Assembly (NCBI GenBank): GCA_019309605.1
Contig: JAFDFW010000233.1
Span: 1-8,385 of the forward strand
Reading direction: 5' to 3'
From: Deltaproteobacteria bacterium
GTDB lineage: Bacteria; Myxococcota_A; Polyangia; Polyangiales; Houyiibacteriaceae
Length of the DNA stretch: 8,385 bases
Part shown: piece by piece, positions 1-5,641 of the stretch
Numbering within the stretch: the first letter of the stretch is position 1
Layout of the letters: each line of letters starts with the position of its first letter
Notes under the pieces: generated by a model
What the model saw: the letters and a program-made list of their open reading frames with translations, nothing else
What the model was told of the DNA's origin: nothing
The model's database searches: none
Made by a program: the position numbers and the translations under genes

Positions 1-704
1 TACCAGCTGCCCCCTGCAAGGGCGAATGGGAACAGGATGTACGGCTTGACCAGCGACATGGGGACTGCGCCAGCCACGATGAGCAGCCAGCCCGGAACCG
101 AACGGCCCTCCCGAATCCACAGATGAAGACCCAACAAACTCCAGCCGAAACCGGCCACGACGACCGCTTCCTTGATTAGGCCCGACGACCAGAACACGAA
201 TGAGGGCACGAATAGTGCTGCGATTGCCACGGGCCAGCGAAGCGCCAAATCGACGTTCGCCCGAAAGACGCGATACATCGCGATCTTTCCACACAGCGAC
301 AACATCGCGAAGGCGGTGCAGGCGGCGTACTTGGAGGGGCCGAGGAGATAGAACGTCCACGCGGCCAATGCCGACATGGTCCCTGTGCTGCTTCCAGCGC
401 CGATGATCACTAGTGGGAGATGAGTTCGGTCGTGCAGCAGAAGCGCCGTCACCTCAGGGACGACATGGAGCGGGTCACGCTCCATCAAGCGCGCAAGGAT
501 CTCCCCATAACTGAAGTACAGGAACATGTCGCCTCCGCGAAAGAGACTGAGCGTGAGCGGCACCTGAACGCAGGCGAAACCCACATGCATGAAGAACGAA
601 ACCGTCACCCAATTTTGTTCCCGCCGCGAGAGCCCCGTGGAACACGCAGCCACGAGGACGGCGCCTGCCACTGTCACCAGCAATACGGGACGAAGGTCGT
701 TCAT
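1..704 (-). CDS. Polytopic membrane protein of polysaccharide cluster (3' end outside window)
   Basis: An open frame runs from an ATG at 704 to the left edge without a stop, giving 234 residues. It is strongly hydrophobic, with likely membrane spans near residues 5-22, 34-53, 96-121, 126-142, 157-173, 178-196, 204-219 and 222 onward. Two motifs stand out: GGDMFLYFSYGE (57-68), in a loop after the second span, and PSFVFWSSGLIKE (167-179). From memory, similar PSxxFWSSGxxKE segments occur in large uncharacterised integral membrane proteins encoded in exopolysaccharide and O-antigen loci, some thought to be polymerases or lipid-linked sugar transferases. It starts 28 bases after the amidotransferase stop on the same strand, so the two are probably co-transcribed. 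The ribosome binding site is weak. A role in polymerising or transferring a glycan is an inference from context. I cannot name a family with confidence. Confidence 0.75.
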   Translation of the reverse strand, partial: MNDLRPVLLVTVAGAVLVAACSTGLSRREQNWVTVSFFMHVGFACVQVPLTLSLFRGGDMFLYFSYGEILARLMERDPLHVVPEVTALLLHDRTHLPLVIIGAGSSTGTMSALAAWTFYLLGPSKYAACTAFAMLSLCGKIAMYRVFRANVDLALRWPVAIAALFVPSFVFWSSGLIKEAVVVAGFGWSLLGLHLWIREGRSVPGWLLIVAGAVPMSLVKPYILFPFALAGGSW

Positions 705-732
705 GCGTCCATCGTCAATCTAGTCGCGAGCC

Positions 733-2676
733 CTAGGCCTCGATGTACTTGCGGTTGGCTTTCCACCATGACTGGAACATGAGAATAGCCCAAAGCCGGT
801 GCTCGTGGTTCCCGCGACCCGCCTGGTGTTCGTTCCACGTATTGGTTACGACACTCGCGCTTAGAATGCCGTCTGCGCGCAGCGTGTTGGGGTCGAGGAG
901 GTCCTCGGCCCATTCCTTCAACGGACCGCGAAGCCACTGCCCTGCGGGGACACCAAAGCCGGTCTTCGGCCGCTCGAAAAGGCTCGCCGGAACGTGACGC
1001 GCCAGCACCTGCCGCAGGGCCCATTTCTGGGAACGACCGTGGATCTTCATGGTCAGGGGTAGCCGCCAGGCAAACTCCACCACCGCATGGTCGAGCAGCG
1101 GGACTCGGGCTTCGAGTGACACGGCCATGGAAGCGCGATCGACCTTCGTCAGGATGTCGTCGGGCAGATACTCAATCAGGTCGTACAACATCATTCGCTC
1201 GGTAAACGGCTCGTCGAAACTCTCACTGGCTGGGATCCGTTCGGGACCAAGAGCGTTGGCCATGACCTGGTCAGGATCGGTCCAGTGGGAGCGCAACCGC
1301 CCGTAGAACTCGTGTGGGGTGTCCACGTCGGCTAGTGCAGCCACTTTATACAGCTTGTCGCCCGGTAACCTGATCGCGTCGCCCAATGCGAGGGCGCGAA
1401 ACGCACGATCCCACCGGTCGACGGGAATCAACCTGAGAACGCCCAGTGCCCTTCTGGCGCGCTTCGGCAACCGGTTCGCGACCTCCCAAAGCCGGGGAGC
1501 CCAGGCGTGCCGATTGTAGCCCGCGAACAGCTCGTCGCCGCCGTCGCCGGACAGCGCGACCGTCACGTGTTGGCGAGTGAGCGCTGACACCAGGTACATC
1601 GGAATCTGTGAAGAGTCTGCGAAAGGCTCGTCCCAGTGCTGGGCCACCTCAGGGACTATGGCCAACATCTCCGAGGGGTTGGCGATGAGAGTGTGATGCT
1701 CGCAACCCAAATGCCGGGCGACCGCTTCGGCGTGGCTCGACTCGTCGTACCCACGGAGCGTGTTGCCGATGCAGAACGTCTTGATTGGAGTGGAGGCGGC
1801 CTGCTGCATCATGGCGACCACGATGGACGAGTCAATTCCCCCCGACAGGAACGCCCCGAATGGCACGTCGGATCGCATCCTTAGTGCGACCGATCGTCCG
1901 ATCAGTCGTTCCAGCTCGTCGATCGCCTCTTGCTCGCTTCCTTCGAAGGGATGCCTCAGCCCGGAGGTTGCGACTTGCTTGGCCGACCAGAAGCCATTGC
2001 TGACGGCTTGGGCCTGCGAGTCACTGAATCGAACGATCGTGCCGGGCTGCACCTTACGCACGTTCTCAACGACGCACTCGTCCCCTGGAACGACGCCGTA
2101 GCGGAGAAACGCTGCGACGGCAGAGCGGTCGAGTCGCGGTCGAAAGTTGGGCACCTGATACAGCGCCTGAAGCTCGGATGCGAACGCAATGCCGAAACCT
2201 CCTTGCACGTACAGCAGAGGTTTGATCCCGACGCGATCGCGAACGAGAGCCAGAGACTTCATCTCGTCATTCCACAGCGCGAAAGCGAACATGCCGTGGA
2301 ATCTAGCCACTGCATTTTCCAAACCCAGCGCCTCGATTGCTTCGAGCACGACCTCCGTGTCAGAGGAGCCTCGCCACTCGATGCGGAGGCCTTCGCGCTC
2401 CAGATCCGCCCGAATCTCGGGAGCGTTGTAGACCTCGCCGTTGTAGGTGATGCAGTGGCGACCCGATCGGGACCACATCGGCTGCCTACCTGCATCACTA
2501 AGGTCTAGGATCGACAACCGCCGGTGTCCGAAACCGATCCCCGACTCCCGATCGAAGAAGCTTCCGGAGGCATCTGGGCCACGATGCGCGAGGGTGGCCG
2601 TCATCCGGTCAATCCGTTCCCGGGCGGCCCTCTCAGGCACCGAATCCGCGCACCACAATCCTGTTATCCCGCACAT
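733..2676 (-). CDS. asnB: Asparagine synthase (glutamine-hydrolysing) / polysaccharide-cluster amidotransferase
   Basis: The 647-residue product has the two-domain AsnB layout. The N-terminal class II glutamine amidotransferase domain begins MCGITG, so Cys2 becomes the N-terminal nucleophile. It also has AHRGPD (30-35), YNGEVYN (78-84) and SSDTEVV (104-110). The C-terminal ATP-pyrophosphatase synthetase domain has the PP-loop SGGIDSS (278-284), LSGDGGDELFAGY (375-387) and, further on, KVDRASMAVSLEARVPLLDH. Family chemistry: ammonia released from glutamine is channelled to an AMP-activated carboxylate, classically aspartate to asparagine in the cytoplasm. The frame is open back to 2805, but the start at 2676 is chosen because Cys must be residue 2. 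The length fits the long AsnB forms common in polysaccharide loci, where the substrate may be a sugar acid (inference). It lies upstream of a membrane protein on the same strand and diverges from the Wzz/BY-kinase gene. All key motifs are intact. Whether it makes asparagine or amidates a glycan is not decided by sequence. Confidence 0.95.
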   Translation of the reverse strand: MCGITGLWCADSVPERAARERIDRMTATLAHRGPDASGSFFDRESGIGFGHRRLSILDLSDAGRQPMWSRSGRHCITYNGEVYNAPEIRADLEREGLRIEWRGSSDTEVVLEAIEALGLENAVARFHGMFAFALWNDEMKSLALVRDRVGIKPLLYVQGGFGIAFASELQALYQVPNFRPRLDRSAVAAFLRYGVVPGDECVVENVRKVQPGTIVRFSDSQAQAVSNGFWSAKQVATSGLRHPFEGSEQEAIDELERLIGRSVALRMRSDVPFGAFLSGGIDSSIVVAMMQQAASTPIKTFCIGNTLRGYDESSHAEAVARHLGCEHHTLIANPSEMLAIVPEVAQHWDEPFADSSQIPMYLVSALTRQHVTVALSGDGGDELFAGYNRHAWAPRLWEVANRLPKRARRALGVLRLIPVDRWDRAFRALALGDAIRLPGDKLYKVAALADVDTPHEFYGRLRSHWTDPDQVMANALGPERIPASESFDEPFTERMMLYDLIEYLPDDILTKVDRASMAVSLEARVPLLDHAVVEFAWRLPLTMKIHGRSQKWALRQVLARHVPASLFERPKTGFGVPAGQWLRGPLKEWAEDLLDPNTLRADGILSASVVTNTWNEHQAGRGNHEHRLWAILMFQSWWKANRKYIEA

Positions 2677-2703
2677 GTCGGTTCGTAGGTCCTCGGGTGC
2701 CTT

Positions 2704-2729
2704 TTGCGGCAAGCTGAAGATAGCCGCAA
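2704..2729. repeat. 7-bp perfect inverted repeat in the asnB leader
   Basis: TTGCGGC (2704-2710) and GCCGCAA (2723-2729) are exact reverse complements separated by 12 bases. The element ends 27 bases before the asnB ATG on the minus strand, in the divergent region between asnB and the kinase gene. On the minus strand the loop contains TATCTT, a possible -10 hexamer, but no convincing -35 lies upstream of it. The element could be an operator or a leader hairpin. At this G+C content a 7-bp repeat can also arise by chance. The rest of 2677-2917 shows no clear promoter. Confidence 0.3.
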
Positions 2730-2917
2730 CCGAGGGAAGCCGCATCCCGAACCGGCCTCCCTTGGACCGAGGCGGCGCACTGAGGGGCTCCACCCGGACG
2801 ACCATGCCTTGACCGTTTCCTCCAGATCGCGAACGCTAGTGAACGGGGCGCGCCATCCGAGAAGCCAGAGAACAGAATGACTCCAGTGAGCAACCGGAGT
2901 TCGACCTTCGTGAGGTC

Positions 2918-4540
2918 GTGCATGCGCTTCGGGAGTACAAGTGGCTGATCGCTGCGCTCACCGCAGTGGTGCTCGTGGCGGGAACCGTCTGGACTCTTCG
3001 AACTCCGAAGATTTACGAGGCCGCCACCACCATCGAGTACGACCCCAACCCCTCCAGGCCGCTGGGTGGAGAGGTTCAGGATGTCGCCGATCCGATCGGC
3101 AACTACTGGGCGACGAGGGAGTTTTTCGGGACGCAGAACCGGGTGATCGCCAGTCGCGACGTTGCGGAACGCGCGGTCCAGAAGCTCGGACTGCACGAGG
3201 ATCCCAGCTATCTGACTCAGGACGACGACACGCCGGGCGAGACTGGCAACCTCGAAGCGACCACGCTCGCGCTCCAGTCCCGCCTCACCGTCGAGCCGGT
3301 CCCCGAGACGCGGCTCGTTCAAATTTTCGCTCGCGACGTCAAACCTGAGCGCGCCAGGCTCATCGCGGACGCCGTGGCCAATGCCTACGTCCAGAAGACG
3401 ATCGAGGACCGACTGGAGTCGACGGATCGCGCTAAAGATTGGCTAGAGAACCAACTCGCGACCCTTCGTGAAGAGCTCGAGGAGGCCGAGCTCGCGCTTC
3501 ACAACTTCAAGAAGGGCCACAATGTCTTATCGGTCTCGATGGAGGACCGGCAGAACCTCGTCGCCAGCGACGTTCAGACGACGCACGACAAGCTCACCGA
3601 AACGCGCAATCGGCGCATCGAGCTCGACGCCCGTCTCAAACGACTCAAGGCGTCGCTTGGCAGAGGGCCTGACAAAATCGACCCCGCCGTCATGGCCGAT
3701 CACGCGGCATTGAACGCACTCGCGACTGACCTTCGAGCCAAGAAGCAAGAGCACGATGCCTTGGCGGTGAAGTACGGAGAGCAGCACCCCACCATGAGGA
3801 CGCTCGCCGAAGAGATCGAAATTCTCGAGGCTCAGCTTGCCGCGGAGAAGCGGGAAATCATCGCCTCCGCCGAGTTCGACGTGCAGCAGGCCAACACGGT
3901 CGAGCAGGGTCTTCGCGCCGCAGCCAACGACGCGCACTCGGCTGGCCTGAATCTGAATCTACGCGAGATCGAGTATCGGCGCCTCACTCACGACCGGGAC
4001 AGCAAGACGAAGCTCTTTGAGATCGTCTTGCAGCGACTCACGGAAACCGACCTCACGCGGATGCTCAAGACCACCCACGTTCGGGTGCTCGATCGCGCGC
4101 TCCTCCCAGTCGCGCCGGTAAGCCCGAATCTCATGAAGAACGTGGGCTCCTCTCTTCTAGCTGGTCTCTTGCTCGGTCTCGCGGCGGCCTTCGTCGCAAG
4201 CCGGCTCGACCGCACCGTTCGATCGCTCGAATCGCTGGAGAGTCTCGGTATCGAGGTGCTCGGGGTGATCCCACATTTGGGGGGCCCGGGAGCGCCAGCC
4301 AAAGCCGCCTCCAAGTCGGGTCCCAAGCCCCTCGGGCCCACGCCGTCTCCAGGCGAGCTCATCGTCGTCGATGAGCCGATGTCCCCAGCGGCGGAGACGT
4401 TTCGGATGATTCGCACGAGTCTGACGTTCATGTCGCCGGACAATCCGCTGCGAAGCTTCGTGGTCACGAGCGCCCGGATAATCCACTGCGAAGCTTCGTG
4501 GTCACGAGCGCCCTGCCCTTCGAGGGGAAGACGACGATAG
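2918..4540 (+). CDS. Wzz/BY-kinase, N-terminal part (chain-length determinant; frame-disrupted gene)
   Basis: This 540-residue frame is the periplasmic/membrane half of a polysaccharide co-polymerase fused to a tyrosine autokinase (Wzc/EpsB type), which sets polymer length and drives export across the inner membrane. Visible parts: TM1 at residues about 10-26; a Wzz head (about 30-140); long charged coiled-coil helices (about 165-340); a proline-rich approach to TM2 (RALLPVAPVSPN); TM2 at about 408-427; then a cytoplasmic linker and the AETFRMIRTSL segment that precedes the kinase domain. Residues up to about 518 (VVTSA) fit the family. The remaining 22 residues (RIIHCEASW onward) are out-of-frame translation after a 38-bp duplication. 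The start is uncertain: GTG 2918 is the first start codon in frame, but the frame is open to TGA 2840 and reads EQPEFDLREVV just before it, as these proteins usually do. No ribosome binding site sits at a good distance. Removing the duplication and restoring about 20 missing codons downstream would give roughly 720 residues, the usual family size. Confidence 0.85.
   Translation: MHALREYKWLIAALTAVVLVAGTVWTLRTPKIYEAATTIEYDPNPSRPLGGEVQDVADPIGNYWATREFFGTQNRVIASRDVAERAVQKLGLHEDPSYLTQDDDTPGETGNLEATTLALQSRLTVEPVPETRLVQIFARDVKPERARLIADAVANAYVQKTIEDRLESTDRAKDWLENQLATLREELEEAELALHNFKKGHNVLSVSMEDRQNLVASDVQTTHDKLTETRNRRIELDARLKRLKASLGRGPDKIDPAVMADHAALNALATDLRAKKQEHDALAVKYGEQHPTMRTLAEEIEILEAQLAAEKREIIASAEFDVQQANTVEQGLRAAANDAHSAGLNLNLREIEYRRLTHDRDSKTKLFEIVLQRLTETDLTRMLKTTHVRVLDRALLPVAPVSPNLMKNVGSSLLAGLLLGLAAAFVASRLDRTVRSLESLESLGIEVLGVIPHLGGPGAPAKAASKSGPKPLGPTPSPGELIVVDEPMSPAAETFRMIRTSLTFMSPDNPLRSFVVTSARIIHCEASWSRAPCPSRGRRR
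4437..4513 (+). repeat. 38-bp near-perfect tandem duplication inside the kinase gene
   Basis: The stretch 4437-4475 is repeated at 4475-4513 with an offset of 38 bases. Within the 39 aligned positions only two differ: C4441/T4479 and G4447/A4485. Both copies, each read in its own frame, encode DNPLRSFVVTSA, and both differences are third-position synonymous changes (GAC/GAT for Asp, CCG/CCA for Pro). Because 38 is not a multiple of three, the kinase frame is lost between the copies. Confidence 0.95.
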
Positions 4541-5103
4541 CGAGCAACCTGGCGATCAGCTTTGCGCAGTTCGGACGCTCGGTGCTCCTGGTCGACTCCG
4601 ACTTGCGGCGGCCCAGGCTGCATCACGTCCTCGACGTCGGCAACGACCTCGGTCTCACCACGCTGGTCGAAGGGCGCACCACGCTGAACGCGGTGCTACA
4701 CAAGACGAGAATCGACGGGCTCAGCGTGTTGACCTCGGGGCCGATCCCTCACAATCCGTCCGAGTTGCTTCACTCCGCCGCCTTTGGTCGGGTGAAGGAA
4801 GACCTCATGAAGCACTTCGACTATGTCCTCTTCGACAGTCCGCCCATGGGTGCGGTGACCGACCGGAACCAGCACCTTGCACGCGGTCTCAGGCGCGCGG
4901 AAGCAGATGAATGGTGTTTCGGCCCGTCTGCTCGGCGCCGTCCTCAACGATGCCGACCTCAAGATCAAGGACTATCGCTACGGCGGCGGTTCCTACGGGT
5001 ACCGAAGCGCCGGCGGGTACGCGCCTATCGAAGAAGGCGCAGACGCCGCGTAGACGCCGATTTGGCGTTCCTCCAGGTCATTTGCTCAGCCACATCTCGT
5101 TGA
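4498..5103 (+). CDS. BY-kinase catalytic domain (fragment; C-terminal part of frame is not native)
   Basis: This frame carries the cytoplasmic bacterial tyrosine kinase domain that belongs to the preceding gene. Counting from the GTG at 4498, it has Walker A ALPFEGKTT (5-13), Walker A' VLLVDSDLRRP (29-39), the family motif GPIPHNPSELL (81-91) and Walker B YVLFDSPP (109-116). The kinase uses ATP to phosphorylate tyrosines in its own C-terminal tail, and cycles of this control polymer export. The native reading begins before 4498, in the second duplication copy (DNPLRSF from 4477), so the GTG is only a formal start and has no ribosome binding site. After VTD (ending 4863) the frame turns into arginine-rich, low-sense sequence: the true frame has moved to that of 4862-5053. 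Residues 123-201 here are therefore probably not real protein. If the disruptions are genuine, no complete kinase is made; if they are assembly errors, this is the middle of one intact gene. Confidence 0.75.
   Translation: MVTSALPFEGKTTIASNLAISFAQFGRSVLLVDSDLRRPRLHHVLDVGNDLGLTTLVEGRTTLNAVLHKTRIDGLSVLTSGPIPHNPSELLHSAAFGRVKEDLMKHFDYVLFDSPPMGAVTDRNQHLARGLRRAEADEWCFGPSARRRPQRCRPQDQGLSLRRRFLRVPKRRRVRAYRRRRRRRVDADLAFLQVICSATSR
4862..5053 (+). pseudogene. Displaced C-terminal tail of the BY-kinase (tyrosine cluster)
   Basis: In the frame one base later than the Walker frame, the sequence reads GTSTLHAVSGARKQMNGVS, then ARLLGAVLNDADLKIK, then DYRYGGGSYGYRSAGGYAP, ending at TAG 5051-5053. The LLGAVLND segment is the last strand of the P-loop fold in this family. 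The tail has five tyrosines in 17 residues, the typical autophosphorylation cluster of BY-kinases. In intact relatives roughly 20 residues (about ILAPxxDGVLLVVRAG) lie between VTD and this point; they are absent here. The missing length must be 2 modulo 3 to explain the frame change, for example about 59 bases. The size estimate comes from family knowledge, not from an alignment. The fragment has no start of its own and makes sense only as the end of the gene starting near 2918. Confidence 0.75.
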
Positions 5104-5128
5104 CGAGGGCCGAAAAGACCGGGATAAC
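5100..5128 (+). promoter_or_regulatory. Candidate sigma70-type promoter for the rubrerythrin operon
   Basis: TTGACG (5100-5105) matches the -35 consensus at five of six positions. A 17-base spacer leads to GATAAC (5123-5128), which matches TATAAT at four of six. Transcription would begin near 5135, leaving a leader of about 70 bases before the rubrerythrin ATG. It lies in the 150-base gap after the kinase stop, where a new operon promoter is expected. This is a pattern match only. Confidence 0.45.
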
Positions 5129-5159
5129 TCCCCCTCTCGACTGTCACGGAGCGTGCTCT

Positions 5160-5186
5160 ATGTAGTCGACAGGCAAGCAACTACAT
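5160..5186. repeat. 27-bp inverted repeat next to the rubrerythrin ribosome binding site
   Basis: ATGTAGT (5160-5166) and ACTACAT (5180-5186) are perfect reverse complements with 13 bases between them. The half-site centres are 20 bases apart, about two turns of B-DNA, which would suit a dimeric regulator. In the mRNA the arms could form a stem ending one base before the GGAGGA ribosome binding site (5188-5193). A smaller CACG/CGTG palindrome lies just upstream (5145-5155). The role is unknown; an operator or a translational hairpin are both possible. Confidence 0.4.
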
Positions 5187-5203
5187 CGGAGGAACAAGAA
5201 GCT

Positions 5204-5623
5204 ATGTCAGAGCTCAAGGGCAGCAAGACCTACGACAACCTCGCGGCCGCATTCGCCGGCGAGTCCCAGGCCAACCGACGCTACCTTTACTTCGCGAAGG
5301 TCGCGGACGTCGAAGGGTACCCCGAGGTTGCGGGTAACTTCCGCGAGACGGCCGAGGGCGAGACCGGCCATGCGCACGGACACCTCGACTATCTCAAAAA
5401 GGTTGGCGACCCGGCGACGGGCCTGCCGATCGGCGATACCGCACTCAACCTCGCAGCCGCAGTCGCTGGCGAGACCCACGAGTACACCGACATGTACCCG
5501 GGCTTCGCAAAGACCGCGCGTGAAGAGGGCTTCGGCGAGATCGCCGACTGGTTCGAAACCTTGGCCAAGGCCGAGAAGTCCCACGCGGGACGCTTCCAGT
5601 CGCTTCTCAACGACATTTCCTAA
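5204..5623 (+). CDS. rbr: Rubrerythrin family protein, diiron domain only
   Basis: The 139-residue protein is a ferritin-like four-helix bundle of the rubrerythrin family. These cytoplasmic enzymes reduce hydrogen peroxide to water at a non-haem diiron site. The ligand pattern is complete: Glu20 (AGESQANRRY), Glu53 and His56 (EGETGH), Glu90 and probably Glu93 (AGETHEY), then Glu124 and His127 (KAEKSH). The C-terminal rubredoxin domain with its CxxC pairs is missing: the protein stops after the last helix. Electrons must therefore come from another protein, and the Fe-S protein encoded 18 bases downstream is an obvious candidate (inference). The start at 5204 is fixed by GGAGGA at 5188-5193, ten bases upstream; the frame is open further back, to a possible start at 5153, but without family similarity. 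It is the first gene of a three-gene operon, with a candidate promoter at 5100 and an inverted repeat in the leader. Confidence 0.95.
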   Translation: MSELKGSKTYDNLAAAFAGESQANRRYLYFAKVADVEGYPEVAGNFRETAEGETGHAHGHLDYLKKVGDPATGLPIGDTALNLAAAVAGETHEYTDMYPGFAKTAREEGFGEIADWFETLAKAEKSHAGRFQSLLNDIS

Positions 5624-5641
5624 TCAGGGCTTTCACCGCGC

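Noticed and set aside
420..782. Plus-strand frame of 120 codons opposite the membrane protein
   Set aside because: The minus strand gives a continuous hydrophobic protein with spaced membrane segments; the plus frame is charged, motif-free and overlaps the asnB stop.
2677..2805. N-terminal extension of the asparagine synthase frame to an ATG at 2805
   Set aside because: The catalytic Cys must be exposed at residue 2 after Met removal, and MCGITG begins at 2676; the extra 43 residues have no family similarity.
2633..3322. Long minus-strand frame of 229 codons across the asnB start and the kinase 5' end
   Set aside because: It is the antisense shadow of two recognisable genes, with arginine/glycine-rich composition typical of GC-rich off-frames and no motif.
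5054..5068. Hairpin ACGCC/GGCGT right after the kinase stop as a terminator
   Set aside because: The stem is only 5 bp and is followed by TCCTCC rather than a T tract, so it is not a convincing intrinsic terminator.
4864..5103. Arginine-rich C-terminus of the kinase fragment as a new domain
   Set aside because: It is out-of-frame reading: another frame over the same bases gives the expected kinase C-terminal strand and tyrosine cluster.
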